Source of the DNA: Fermentimonas sp.
GTDB lineage: Bacteria; Bacteroidota; Bacteroidia; Bacteroidales; Dysgonomonadaceae
Length of the DNA stretch: 64,000 nucleotides
Direction: 5' to 3'
NCBI GenBank assembly: GCA_028709385.1
Contig: JAQVXD010000006.1
Location: forward strand, 30,083 to 94,082
Position numbers and translations under genes: made by a program
In this document: in pieces, positions 39,108 to 48,924 of the stretch
How the letters are laid out: every line of letters begins with the position of its first letter
How positions within the stretch are numbered: the first letter of the stretch is position 1
The notes under the pieces: model-generated
The model's database searches: none
Told to the model about the DNA's origin: nothing
The model's input: only the letters and a program-made list of their open reading frames with translations

Positions 39108-40817
39108 ATGTTAAAATCAGGATTTTTAAATACTTTAAAAACCAGGCAGATATTTTTACTTTTAATATTTGCTTGGTTTTTACTTAACGTTATCCAGTCT
39201 CTTTTTACAGAAATCGGGAACGATGAATCCTATTATTGGGTCTACTCCCAACATTTGGATTGGGGATATTTTGATCATCCTCCCATGATTGCTTTAATAA
39301 TTAAAGCAGGTACTCTGATTGCCGGAGACTCACTACTCGGAGTACGTCTGATAGTAATGATAATGCAAGTTGTCTTTCTCTGCGTGCTCTACAAACTGCT
39401 TGAGATTGAAGATACAAAAGAGAATGTAATTCTGTTTTTCTTAGTCTCTTTTTCAGTGGTAATGCTGCAAGCTTACGGATTTGTTGCCACCCCTGACTCT
39501 GCACTTTTATTCTTCTCTGTTCTTTTTTTATGGAGTTACAGGTTTTATATCAATAGAGACTATTCAGTAAAAGGAGCACTTCTGATGTCTCTGTCAATGG
39601 CCGGATTAATGTACAGTAAATATCACGGAGCACTGGTTATAATTTTAGTTATATGCTCTAATCTGAAGTTGTTCAGAAAACCCACTTTTTACTACTCAGT
39701 CATAATTGCATTAATTCTCTATATTCCTCATATTTTGTGGCAGGTAAACCACGAATTCCCATCGTTAAAATATCACCTCGTAGATCGCTCCAGAGGATTT
39801 GAATGGAGCAATATTTTAGATTATTTACTTAATCAGTTGCCTGTATTTAACCCATTTACTTTAGTGGCAGGTATATATGTTCTGTTCATTAACAAAAAAG
39901 GGGATCTGTTTCAAAGAGCTCTAAAATTCCTGATGGCAGGGTTTTTAATCTTCTTCGCTTTATGGACTTTCAAAAGCAGGGTAGAACCACATTGGACAAT
40001 TGCTGCATCTGTGCCAATGGTAATTCTGATTTTACGAGAAGCTGTTGAAAACAAAAAATTAAAACGTTACCTTTATAAAGTAGTTGCACCTTCATTAATA
40101 TTAGTATTAGCAGCTCGTGTTTTTCTTATGGTAGATGTGCTTCCAATAAAAACTGAATGGCATGGAGACAAACAGAGAGTCTCAGATCTCCATGCAGTAG
40201 CAGGAGATCGTCCGGTTGTATTTACCTCGGGCTTCCAAATGCCCTCAAAATACAGGTTCTATACCGGCAGAGAGGCTCATGCAATGGGTGCACTGAATTA
40301 TCGAAACACGCAATACGATATATGGAGATTCGACGAGAAATACCTCGGAAAGCCTGTTGTTTTGGATTTCAGAAATGACACTACAGGAGTGGAACCTACA
40401 ATAAGTAGAGAGTCAATATTCAATCTGAAAGAAGTAGAGCAATACCAGCCATTTAAAAGGCTGAAAGTAATTCCGCATATAAATGACAATCCTTTATCAA
40501 CCGGGAATAAAAACGAGTTGTCAGTTACGATATTTAATCCGTACGACAATACCTACAACATAAATCACCCCTCAATGCCTTTACAGATATCGCTTGTGTT
40601 CTTAGCAGAAATTGACGGGAAAATTGTCAGAGAGAAGGTACCTGCAGTTTCCACATTTGAGACAGATGAAATACTTTCAGGTGAATCTGTTTCCTGTAAT
40701 ATTTCATTCGATTTATCTGAATATCCCTCAGGTGAATATGATGTTTATTTTGCAGCAGGAACTACCGGAGTGTATCCTGCAACATTGGAGAAACCAAGGA
40801 AAGTTGTTTTTGAATGA
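39108..40817 (+). CDS. Glycosyltransferase family 39/ArnT-like integral membrane protein
   Basis: GNDESYYWVYSQHLDWGYFDHPPMIALIIKAG characteristic GT39 N-term; many TM helices. Confidence 0.9.
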   Translation: MLKSGFLNTLKTRQIFLLLIFAWFLLNVIQSLFTEIGNDESYYWVYSQHLDWGYFDHPPMIALIIKAGTLIAGDSLLGVRLIVMIMQVVFLCVLYKLLEIEDTKENVILFFLVSFSVVMLQAYGFVATPDSALLFFSVLFLWSYRFYINRDYSVKGALLMSLSMAGLMYSKYHGALVIILVICSNLKLFRKPTFYYSVIIALILYIPHILWQVNHEFPSLKYHLVDRSRGFEWSNILDYLLNQLPVFNPFTLVAGIYVLFINKKGDLFQRALKFLMAGFLIFFALWTFKSRVEPHWTIAASVPMVILILREAVENKKLKRYLYKVVAPSLILVLAARVFLMVDVLPIKTEWHGDKQRVSDLHAVAGDRPVVFTSGFQMPSKYRFYTGREAHAMGALNYRNTQYDIWRFDEKYLGKPVVLDFRNDTTGVEPTISRESIFNLKEVEQYQPFKRLKVIPHINDNPLSTGNKNELSVTIFNPYDNTYNINHPSMPLQISLVFLAEIDGKIVREKVPAVSTFETDEILSGESVSCNISFDLSEYPSGEYDVYFAAGTTGVYPATLEKPRKVVFE

Positions 40818-41197
40818 TAATAGAGTTGCTAATTAAATTTATAAAGTTCGGTGCCGTCGGTTTATCCGGAACAGTTGTCGATTTCTTTTTCACGTGGATA
40901 TGTAAGGAAAAACTAAAATGGAATAAATTCGTTTCTAACTCTATAGGCTTTTCAATTGCAGCTACTTCAAACTATATTCTAAACCGTATATGGACATTTG
41001 AGAGTGACAGTCCTGAGGTAGGCCGAGAATATCTCTCCTTTTTCACCATCTCTTTAATTGGTCTGGCATTGAATAATCTTTTTATTTACCTGTTTCATGA
41101 AAAACTAAAGATTAACTTCTATCTGGCAAAAGCATTTGCTATTGCATTGGTGGCGATATGGAACTTTATACCTAATTATTTGTTCACTTTTAAGTAG
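40814..41197 (+). CDS. GtrA family membrane protein
   Basis: FIKFGAVGLSGTVVDFFFTW...NYILNRIWTFES; four TM; ATGA overlap with upstream gene. Confidence 0.92.
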   Translation: MIIELLIKFIKFGAVGLSGTVVDFFFTWICKEKLKWNKFVSNSIGFSIAATSNYILNRIWTFESDSPEVGREYLSFFTISLIGLALNNLFIYLFHEKLKINFYLAKAFAIALVAIWNFIPNYLFTFK

Positions 41198-41213
41198 GCC
41201 ACAGGTTTATTCA

Positions 41214-41245
41214 TTTGCATTTTACACAGTAAATAACTACTTTTG
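41214..41245 (+). promoter_or_regulatory. Candidate Bacteroidetes promoter for efp
   Basis: TTTG 41214-41217, 20-nt spacer, TACTTTTG 41238-41245. Confidence 0.65.
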
Positions 41246-41293
41246 CACTCAGATACAATTAATTAACTTATAGAATAACAATTACAAATATTT

Positions 41294-41860
41294 ATGGCAA
41301 CAACCGCTGATTTCAGGAACGGAATGTGCATCGATCTGGATGGCCAATATTACTTTATTACTGAATTTCTTCATGTAAAACCAGGTAAAGGGGCAGCATT
41401 CGTTCGTACTAAACTAAAAAATGTTACTACCGGCAGGGTATTAGAAAAAACATTCAATTCCGGCGTTAAAGTTGAAGAGGTACGTATAGAGAGAAGACCA
41501 TTTCAATATCTCTATAAAGATGATATGGGCTATAACTTTATGAATACTGAGACATTTGAGCAAATTCCTATTCCAGGTGAACAGATTGAAGGTGTGCAAT
41601 TCCTTAAAGAAGGTGACATTGTAGAAGTACAGATTCATGCCGAAAGCGGTACCATTCTTACAGCTGAGATGCCTGTACATGTAGTTCTTGAAGTGACTTA
41701 CACAGAACCGGGCATTAAAGGCGATACTGCAACTAATGCATTAAAACCTGCCACAATGGAAACCGGAGCTGAGGTAAGAGTTCCGCTATTTATTGATACA
41801 GGAGAAAAAATCAAGGTAGATACCCGTAACGGCTCTTATGTAGAGAGAGTTAGGGAGTAA
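41294..41860 (+). CDS. efp: Elongation factor P
   Basis: [39 protein letters not shown]. Confidence 0.97.
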   Translation: MATTADFRNGMCIDLDGQYYFITEFLHVKPGKGAAFVRTKLKNVTTGRVLEKTFNSGVKVEEVRIERRPFQYLYKDDMGYNFMNTETFEQIPIPGEQIEGVQFLKEGDIVEVQIHAESGTILTAEMPVHVVLEVTYTEPGIKGDTATNALKPATMETGAEVRVPLFIDTGEKIKVDTRNGSYVERVRE

Positions 41861-41889
41861 TTGAGAAATTTATTATCACTTATAATAGG

Positions 41890-41920
41890 GAGCTATTCTT
41901 TCAGAACAGCTCTTTTTTTT
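41890..41920 (+). terminator. Rho-independent terminator after efp
   Basis: GAGCTATTCT-ttc-AGAACAGCTC (one mismatch) followed by eight T. Confidence 0.88.
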
Positions 41921-41946
41921 ACTTAATTCAGAGCTATTTCAGCCAA

Positions 41947-42007
41947 AGATCGCTTATACATAGCTTATATACAGATAAGCTATGTATAAGGCATCTATAA
42001 GTGATCT
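41947..42007. repeat. Perfect 15-bp palindrome with a second alternative partner arm
   Basis: CTTATACATAGCTTA (41953-41967) / TAAGCTATGTATAAG (41976-41990); AGATCGCTTATA (41947-41958) can alternatively pair with TATAAGTGATCT (41996-42007). Confidence 0.9.
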
Positions 42008-42097
42008 ATAGACGAGGTTCGCCGGAGTCACATACGATATTAAACTTCGTAAACAGGTAATTACTGTCGGACTGTTAATAAATAAATACTTTTATGT

Positions 42098-42105
42098 ATA
42101 TTTGC
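42098..42105 (+). promoter_or_regulatory. Candidate -7 promoter element (TATATTTG) upstream of radC
   Basis: Matches TAnnTTTG, 24 nt upstream of ATG 42130. Confidence 0.45.
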
Positions 42106-42129
42106 TCTGTTAAAGAGCGGTAAATCATC

Positions 42130-42819
42130 ATGAGCAAGTTAAGCATAAAGCAGTGGGCAGAGGAAGATCGGCCCCGTGAAAAGTTGTTATTGAAAGGCGT
42201 TTCAACACTATCGGACTCAGAGCTTATAGCAATACTTATCGGTTCAGGTAACAGTGAGCAAAGTGCAGTGGAACTTGGCAAAAGTATACTTAACGAAGCT
42301 GATAACGATCTGAATAAGCTTGCAAAGATGAGTGTGACTGATTTGATACAAAAATTCAAGGGAATAGGAGAGGCAAAAGCAGTGTCTATAACTGCAGCAC
42401 TTGAACTTGGACGAAGAAGAAAAGCAGTTGAGTCGGTTAAACGAAGGAAAATCACTTCTTCCAGAATAGCATACGAAGAGTTTTTTCCTAAGCTGACTGA
42501 TTTGAATCATGAAGAGACCTGGGTGCTGCTGACTGACAGATCTAACAGAGTTCTGACAGAATTACAGGTAAGCAGAGGCGGAATTTCAGGAACTGTTGTA
42601 GATATCAGATTAATTCTTCGCGAAGCCCTAAAGTATTATGCTTCAGGAATTTTTTTAGCTCATAATCACCCGTCAGAAAACTGCAGACCCAGTCCGCAGG
42701 ATACTCAGATAACAAAGAAACTTAAAGAGGCTGCACATTGGATGGATATTGTACTGCTCGACCACATCATAGTGTGTGGTGACCGATATTTTAGTTTTGC
42801 AGATGAGGGAATCATCTGA
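42130..42819 (+). CDS. radC: RadC family (JAB1/MPN metalloprotease-like) protein
   Basis: IKQWAEEDRPREKLL; helix-hairpin-helix; LAHNHPSENCRPSPQD MPN motif. Confidence 0.95.
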   Translation: MSKLSIKQWAEEDRPREKLLLKGVSTLSDSELIAILIGSGNSEQSAVELGKSILNEADNDLNKLAKMSVTDLIQKFKGIGEAKAVSITAALELGRRRKAVESVKRRKITSSRIAYEEFFPKLTDLNHEETWVLLTDRSNRVLTELQVSRGGISGTVVDIRLILREALKYYASGIFLAHNHPSENCRPSPQDTQITKKLKEAAHWMDIVLLDHIIVCGDRYFSFADEGII

Positions 42820-42870
42820 AGATTTTAAACAATTATGCCGTATTTCGGTTTAATAAAAAAACATTAGATT

Positions 42871-43188
42871 ATGAACGAAGAGTTACAAGCTTTACAAGAT
42901 AAAATAGTGGTCATGTTGCGTACATGTTATGACCCTGAGATTCCGGTTAATATATATGATTTGGGAATGATATATGATGTGGATGTTGATGAAGGTAATA
43001 ATGTTACCATCGAAATGACATTCACTTCACCCGCCTGTCCAGCCGCCGACTTTATCCTGATGGATGTTCAGATGAAGGTCGAATCGATTGAAGAAGTTAA
43101 CAACGTGAATTTAAATCTTACATTTGATCCTCCATGGGATCAGTCTATGATGAGTGAAGAGGCTTTGCTCGAATTGGGAATGATGTAG
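42871..43188 (+). CDS. MIP18/DUF59 family iron-sulfur assembly protein (SufT-like)
   Basis: LRTCYDPEIPVNIYDLGMIYDVDV; MTFTSPACPAAD; LTFDPPWDQSMMSEEA. Confidence 0.88.
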   Translation: MNEELQALQDKIVVMLRTCYDPEIPVNIYDLGMIYDVDVDEGNNVTIEMTFTSPACPAADFILMDVQMKVESIEEVNNVNLNLTFDPPWDQSMMSEEALLELGMM

Positions 43189-43220
43189 AGGTATTCTTAG
43201 TACTCTGAAAAACAGTTGTT

Positions 43221-43964
43221 GTGAGCAAAAAAGTATATTTTCTCTCTGACGCCCATCTTGGAGCAAAAACACACCGTGACTCCCTCGAAGCAGAGAGAAA
43301 ACTGTGTCGCTGGCTTGATCATGTTAAGCAAGATGCAGAATCAATTTATCTGATGGGAGATATATTTGATTACTGGTATGAATACAAATATGTGGTTCCC
43401 AAAGGTTTTACCCGACTGCTCGGCAAGATTGCTGAGGTAACAGACTCAGGTGTTGAGGTACATTTTTTTATTGGGAATCATGATATATGGCTTACGGACT
43501 ACCTGTCGAAAGAGTGTGGCATGATACTGAATTTTGAGCCTTTGGTTGTTGATATTAAGGGGAAAAAGTTTTTTCTTGCACATGGCGACGGACTTGGTGA
43601 CGATTCCAGAACATTCCACTTTATCCGAAAAATATTTCATAATAAGTTTCTGCGAAAATGTTTTTCAGCAATTCATCCAAGATGGACTATACCTCTTGCT
43701 CATGCATGGTCGAGTGACAGCCGCAAAAAAGGAGGTGTTATTGATTATTTGGGTGAAGATAATGAATACCTTATACGTTTCTCAAAGGAGAAATTGGAAG
43801 AGATAAATGATATTGATTATTTTGTCTACGGTCACCGTCATATATTGCTCAATTTGTCAATTGCTGAACATAGTTGTGTCGTTATCCTGGGCGACTGGAT
43901 AAACCTGTTTTCTTACGCTGAATTTGATGGTGAAAATCTTATGCTGAAGAGATGGGAACAATAA
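43221..43964 (+). CDS. UDP-2,3-diacylglucosamine diphosphatase-like metallophosphoesterase (GTG start)
   Basis: YFLSDAHLGA; LMGDIFDYWYEY; FIGNHDIWL; LAHGDGLG; VYGHRH. Confidence 0.9.
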   Translation: MSKKVYFLSDAHLGAKTHRDSLEAERKLCRWLDHVKQDAESIYLMGDIFDYWYEYKYVVPKGFTRLLGKIAEVTDSGVEVHFFIGNHDIWLTDYLSKECGMILNFEPLVVDIKGKKFFLAHGDGLGDDSRTFHFIRKIFHNKFLRKCFSAIHPRWTIPLAHAWSSDSRKKGGVIDYLGEDNEYLIRFSKEKLEEINDIDYFVYGHRHILLNLSIAEHSCVVILGDWINLFSYAEFDGENLMLKRWEQ

Positions 43965-44014
43965 TTTTGAAGTTTACACATTAATTTTTTATCAATTATA
44001 ACAATTTAAATTTT

Positions 44015-44752
44015 ATGAAAATGAGAAATGCATGGATGTTACTGATTACAGTTATTCTTTTTGCTTCATGCTCGGCATCAAGAGTTAAGGTTAACGAACT
44101 CACAAAATCCGAAGAAAGAGAGGGTTGGGAACTGCTGTTTAATGGCAAGGATTTTACCGGTTGGCGGCAGTATAATGGCAACAGTGTACCGGATAACTGG
44201 ACAATTGAGGATGGGGCAATGAAAGTATTTAAAGCCGAAAACGCTCGTACGGGACAGGGAGTGGGTGGTGATTTGATTTTTTTCCCGAAAAAATTCAAGA
44301 ACTTTGAATTGACTATTGACTGGAAGACTGAAAAAGAGGGCAATTCGGGTATCTTTTACAATGTACGTGAGGAAAAAGGGAGGGCAGTGTACAGCTCTTC
44401 TCCTGAAGTGCAAATCCTGGACAATGAGTATGCAAGTGATAATAAGATTGATTCACATCTTGCAGGCTCTTTATATGATATGCTTCCCGCAGATCCTAAG
44501 ACCGTTAATCCTTATGGAGAATGGAACAACATAGTGATACGTGTAGATGACGGTAAGGTAACCCATACACAAAATGGTGTCAAGGTTGTTGAGTATACAC
44601 TTTGGTCAAAAGAATGGGATGAACTGGTAGAGAACAGTAAGTTTAAAAACTTCCCCGGTTTTCAGGAGGGTATACCAAAAGAAGGATATATTGGATTGCA
44701 AGACCACGGATACTCAATCTGGTTCCGTAATGTAAAAATCAGAGAACTATAA
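44015..44752 (+). CDS. DUF1080 (3-keto-disaccharide hydrolase fold) lipoprotein
   Basis: Lipobox FASCSA; EGWELLFNGKDFTGWRQYNG; YIGLQDHGYSIWFRNVKIREL. Confidence 0.93.
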   Translation: MKMRNAWMLLITVILFASCSASRVKVNELTKSEEREGWELLFNGKDFTGWRQYNGNSVPDNWTIEDGAMKVFKAENARTGQGVGGDLIFFPKKFKNFELTIDWKTEKEGNSGIFYNVREEKGRAVYSSSPEVQILDNEYASDNKIDSHLAGSLYDMLPADPKTVNPYGEWNNIVIRVDDGKVTHTQNGVKVVEYTLWSKEWDELVENSKFKNFPGFQEGIPKEGYIGLQDHGYSIWFRNVKIREL

Positions 44753-44759
44753 ATTACAT

Positions 44760-44797
44760 CGGGTTGCTGTTATTGAAGACAGCAGCCCGTTTCTTTT
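44760..44797. terminator. Bidirectional terminator between convergent DUF1080 and TrmH-family genes
   Basis: CGGGTTGCTGT-tattgaag-ACAGCAGCCCG (one G-T pair) then T-rich tract. Confidence 0.8.
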
Positions 44798-44801
44798 TAA
44801 T

Positions 44802-45335
44802 TTATTTGAGTTTTTTGAAGAAGTCCCAAATTACAATACCTGCAGTAACAGAAACATTAAGTGAGTGTTTTGTACCGTATTGAGGTATTTCTATACACCC
44901 GTCAGAAGAGTTAACCACATTTTGATCTACTCCATGTACCTCATGACCTAATATTACAGCATACTTTTTGTTTTTATCTAATTCGATTGACTCCAGCGAC
45001 TGACTATTTTCAGCCTGCTCTATTGAATATACTGTATAACATTCTTGCTTTAATGCGTTAAGCGCAGACATTGTATCATTATAATATCTCCATTTAACAG
45101 AATCTTCAGCACCAAGAGCGGTTTTATGTATCTCAACATTTGGAGGTGTTGCTGTAATACCGCACAGCAGAATTTCCTCAACACGAAATGCATCACTGGT
45201 TCTGAATACTGAACCTATGTTATTTTGACTCCTAACATTATCAAGAACCACCACAAGTGGGATTTTTTTTGCCTCCCGAAACTCTTCTAGGTTAATTCTG
45301 TTAAGTTCCTCAAGTTTTAATTTTCTTCGTTTCAT
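44802..45335 (-). CDS. TrmH family RNA methyltransferase
   Basis: VVLDNVRSQNNIGSVFRTSDAF; AVILGHEVHGVDQNVVN; IPQYGTKHSLNVSVTAGIVIWDFF. Confidence 0.93.
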   Translation of the reverse strand: MKRRKLKLEELNRINLEEFREAKKIPLVVVLDNVRSQNNIGSVFRTSDAFRVEEILLCGITATPPNVEIHKTALGAEDSVKWRYYNDTMSALNALKQECYTVYSIEQAENSQSLESIELDKNKKYAVILGHEVHGVDQNVVNSSDGCIEIPQYGTKHSLNVSVTAGIVIWDFFKKLK

Positions 45336-45358
45336 TTTTTAAAATGCAAACAATTGAT

Positions 45359-46078
45359 TTATTTAATAACTAGCCTTACAATGAACCAGAGATGATGAAA
45401 AAAAGTTGAAAGCTGACCGTAATGTTTTACCATTATCCGATATCTCTCCTTAAGTGATTCTTTCCTGTTGGTGGTTGTCATACCCTTATTCAGGTAGTTT
45501 ATTAATATATGATTTGTATTGATAATGGTTTCTGACTTCTTCAACATGCGAATCGACCACTCAAAATCAGAAGAGAAATGATACCGGAGATCATAAGGTT
45601 CGGTAATCTCCCGTCTGACAATAAATGCCTGGTGGCAAACAAGCATACCCTGTTTAAAACTTTTCCATGTAAGTTTTTCCGGAGCTTTCAATCTCCTCAT
45701 ATGAAGAAAAGTGCCGTTGTTGTCAACGATTGCTGTCTCTCCGTAAATTATATCAGCAGAACTGTTTGATAACATAATCAATTCAACTGTATCCTCAGCA
45801 AAAAAAGTGTCGCCTGCATTTAGAAAGCAGAGATAGTTTCCAGTTGCCATTTTAATGCCTTTGTTCATAGCATCATACAACCCATTGTCAGGTTCACTTA
45901 TCCATTTTAGTTTATCATTCTCATACTTATGAACCAAATCAATGGTGCTATCTGTAGACTTCCCGTCAACTATAATATGTTCAATATCGGGATAGGACTG
46001 TGAACTGACACTTCTCAATGTACGTTCCAGCGTTTGTTCTGCATTAAAGGTTACGGTTATTATTGATAATTTCTTCAT
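45359..46078 (-). CDS. Glycosyltransferase family 2
   Basis: LSIITVTFNAEQTLERTLRSVSSQSYPDIEHIIVDGKSTDSTIDLV; NAGDTF. Confidence 0.93.
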   Translation of the reverse strand: MKKLSIITVTFNAEQTLERTLRSVSSQSYPDIEHIIVDGKSTDSTIDLVHKYENDKLKWISEPDNGLYDAMNKGIKMATGNYLCFLNAGDTFFAEDTVELIMLSNSSADIIYGETAIVDNNGTFLHMRRLKAPEKLTWKSFKQGMLVCHQAFIVRREITEPYDLRYHFSSDFEWSIRMLKKSETIINTNHILINYLNKGMTTTNRKESLKERYRIMVKHYGQLSTFFHHLWFIVRLVIK

Positions 46079-46821
46079 TTTCTGGCGTAAATGGCTATAA
46101 ACGGGGACAAAAATTTACTTTTAAAAGGGAATAGCTTGACAACGTAGCTCAGCATTTTTATCCATTTTCTTTTATTTTTATTCTCTGGTTTAGGCTCTAA
46201 CCACAACATGGGCCTGCCAATATACTCAACAGTTAAATCTCTCAGATTAAACCTGTCCATAATATTTTCAAGATATGGGATCTCCATAGATTTTAAATTA
46301 TGTGCTTCAAGATTCGGCCTGTCACACTTTCGCTGAACTACTCCGTTCAGACCAAGAAAATTGGGGATAAGGATAAGTAACTGACCGTTTTCAGAAAGAA
46401 GATCTACATGGCGACTGATAACATCAGCTGTATCTTCAAAATGTTCAATAAAACCGGATGAAAATACTATGTCATATTTCCTGTCGGATTTAAAATTAAA
46501 AAAATCGGTATGTATACATTTTATACTATTCTGAGGTAAATTATTAATCCTCTCTAAATTTCTAACGATATCTTTATTAAGATGAAAATCCAGCAAAGCT
46601 ACATCATGAATTCCATGATTATAGAAATAGGCAGATATCTGACCCGGGAATCCGCCGATTTCAATAAAGCTTTTACCCATTGTGAGTTGAGGCATAAACT
46701 TTTTGAAAACTACCTTATCAGGTATTTTATCATATTGAAAATTATTCCAATACTCTTCCCAATGTGCTTGGTCTGTTATTTTATTCTCACTCTTCATAAA
46801 TTTTCCTGTAGAATGTTGCAA
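46075..46821 (-). CDS. Class I SAM-dependent methyltransferase (glycan cluster)
   Basis: GKSFIEIGGFPGQISAYFYNHG motif I; DIVFSSGFIEHFED. Confidence 0.85.
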   Translation of the reverse strand: MQHSTGKFMKSENKITDQAHWEEYWNNFQYDKIPDKVVFKKFMPQLTMGKSFIEIGGFPGQISAYFYNHGIHDVALLDFHLNKDIVRNLERINNLPQNSIKCIHTDFFNFKSDRKYDIVFSSGFIEHFEDTADVISRHVDLLSENGQLLILIPNFLGLNGVVQRKCDRPNLEAHNLKSMEIPYLENIMDRFNLRDLTVEYIGRPMLWLEPKPENKNKRKWIKMLSYVVKLFPFKSKFLSPFIAIYARK

Positions 46822-48019
46822 TTTTACTTTGTTCGTATGAAGTTAACACTTTCTCACGGGAATTTCGTGCAAGTGCGTCTGAGTCAGCCTCTAAAAGAGT
46901 CCAGTTTATTCCATTAGCCAAATCTTCTGTGTCTTTATACCTGGCTATATAACCTGTTAATTTGTGATTTATCATTTCCGGAATACCGCCAATTTCAAAA
47001 CCCACACAGGGTGTGCCCGAAGACATCGCTTCCATAATTGTGTTTGGCAGATTTTCCTGCAAAGAGGGGGTTATATAAACATCAGCAGAGTTATATACTT
47101 CCGGCATATTATGAGAATCTACATACCCCATGCAAAGAGAGGGGACTGATAGTCTTGACGTAATTTCTGTACCTTGATTTCCAACAATCAGAAAAAGAAA
47201 TTTATCCTGATAATCTGCTGCAATCAGTTTAGATGCATTAACCAAATAATCTGTACCCTTACGTGGATCTGAAGCTTTGGCTGCAGCAAAGAGGATTAGC
47301 TTCTTATCAGTGGGCAGGTTTAGCTTTCTGCGAATACTGAATTTATCCATCGGTTTGTACAGATCTGTGTCAATAGGATTAGGGATAGAAATTACTTTGT
47401 GACCTTTAGTGAGTGGACTTTTTTCCGCCCTTCTCTTCAACCACTCACTGCATGCTACAAAAGTGATATTTCCTTTTGAATAAGCTTTCTTCTTTTTCTT
47501 AAATATATAATTAGAAAGATCTCTTTCTGAGGGGTTTGAGAGATATGGACACACTCCGCAGGCTTTTTCGTAATTATTGCAATTACCGGCATGATGACAA
47601 ATGCCCGTAAATGGCCACATGTCATGCATAGTCCATACCACCTTTTTCCCGGAATGAAGGATTTTGTCAATCTCCTTTATAGATAACATCCCTTGATTGA
47701 TCCAGTGCAAATGTATCACATCAGCATCCCTGAATTCCTCAAGTTCAGTAATTGATACGCCGCTACTTGCAATTGATACATCAAACAGGTATTCTTTTGA
47801 AAGGTGATTATGAAGGAAGATTTCGCCTCTTTCCCTATAAAAATTCCACTGGTTTTTATATCTACTTCCAATCTGTACCACATTGGGATTGTCAGATTTC
47901 TTATCACTAACCAACATCCTTACATTCAATCCTTCAGACCTCAGGGCATTCATCAGTCGGTACGAAGCAATAGCTGCTCCTCCGTTAATATCTGATTTGC
48001 TGATAATTAGGATGTTCAT
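46787..48019 (-). CDS. Glycosyltransferase family 4
   Basis: NGGAAIASYRLMNALRSEGL N-term; HLHWIN; LQENLPNTIMEAMSSGTPCVGFEIGGIPEMI. Confidence 0.93.
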   Translation of the reverse strand: MNILIISKSDINGGAAIASYRLMNALRSEGLNVRMLVSDKKSDNPNVVQIGSRYKNQWNFYRERGEIFLHNHLSKEYLFDVSIASSGVSITELEEFRDADVIHLHWINQGMLSIKEIDKILHSGKKVVWTMHDMWPFTGICHHAGNCNNYEKACGVCPYLSNPSERDLSNYIFKKKKKAYSKGNITFVACSEWLKRRAEKSPLTKGHKVISIPNPIDTDLYKPMDKFSIRRKLNLPTDKKLILFAAAKASDPRKGTDYLVNASKLIAADYQDKFLFLIVGNQGTEITSRLSVPSLCMGYVDSHNMPEVYNSADVYITPSLQENLPNTIMEAMSSGTPCVGFEIGGIPEMINHKLTGYIARYKDTEDLANGINWTLLEADSDALARNSREKVLTSYEQSKIATFYRKIYEE

Positions 48020-48022
48020 AGT

Positions 48023-48919
48023 CTATCTGCTTCTTAGAAATCTGTTTATCCTTCTTTTAACTTTAGCACTGAATGAATTTGTAAGTCCGTAATACTTCAT
48101 AAAGGCTTTTCTGGCTGCCTTGTTCTCAATAATTTCAGGGATATCAATATTCAATTCTCCTTTATACAAATCAGTGTTGTATATTTCATCACTACCGCTG
48201 TGAACACCGCTTCCGTCAAAGCCAATGTTTTGCACGAGAGATTTGCCTGAATTAAGAGATAACATATCATTCAGGAAAAGTGTTGCATTCCATCTGATCG
48301 CCCAGGAATCGTTTTCCCCGTTAACCTGCCTTTTTAACATCCGCGTGAACGGGTATTTTCCATTAAAATCAAACTGTTTGGAAAGTTTGCGCCGATTTAA
48401 TTCATTTAATAATTCTTGCCCGTCAGGGTTGAACTTTTGCCAAGCTCTTTTCCAGGTTGCCCAGCCCCAGCTGCCTGTCCATTTTATTAAGAAAGACTCA
48501 GGTAATCCTTTTATGGGAAAGCAAAAACCGTGAATATGTCCGATTTTCTCTTCATCTTCAAATTTATCTAAAGCCTCATTCATGAAAGTGAGAAAATGTT
48601 GTGCAGTGATCAGATCATCCTCAAGTACTATGACTCGGCCATAATCATTTATTATACCGGTAACCCCGTTGATAATATTTTTTGCAAGTCCGATATTTTC
48701 GTGGTTCTCTTTTATATGTATCTTCTTAAACCCGTCAATGGAATGAATAAGTTTACGTACTTTGAGAACCTCTTTTTTATCTGAATTGTCTTTGTATCCG
48801 TCAGAGAAGATAAAGAGTTCGGTCTCATCACAAAGTTCATTGTTCATCAAGGCTTCAAGAGTTTGCCTTGTATGTGAGGGGCGGTTATAGGTAAAAAGAA
48901 GAACTGGTGCAGGGGACAT
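48023..48919 (-). CDS. Glycosyltransferase (GT-A fold, GT2/GNT-I-like)
   Basis: PVLLFTYNRPSHTRQTLEALMNNEL; VIVLEDDLITAQHFLTFMNEAL; GSWGWATWKRAWQ. Confidence 0.88.
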   Translation of the reverse strand: MSPAPVLLFTYNRPSHTRQTLEALMNNELCDETELFIFSDGYKDNSDKKEVLKVRKLIHSIDGFKKIHIKENHENIGLAKNIINGVTGIINDYGRVIVLEDDLITAQHFLTFMNEALDKFEDEEKIGHIHGFCFPIKGLPESFLIKWTGSWGWATWKRAWQKFNPDGQELLNELNRRKLSKQFDFNGKYPFTRMLKRQVNGENDSWAIRWNATLFLNDMLSLNSGKSLVQNIGFDGSGVHSGSDEIYNTDLYKGELNIDIPEIIENKAARKAFMKYYGLTNSFSAKVKRRINRFLRSR

Positions 48920-48924
48920 TTGGC

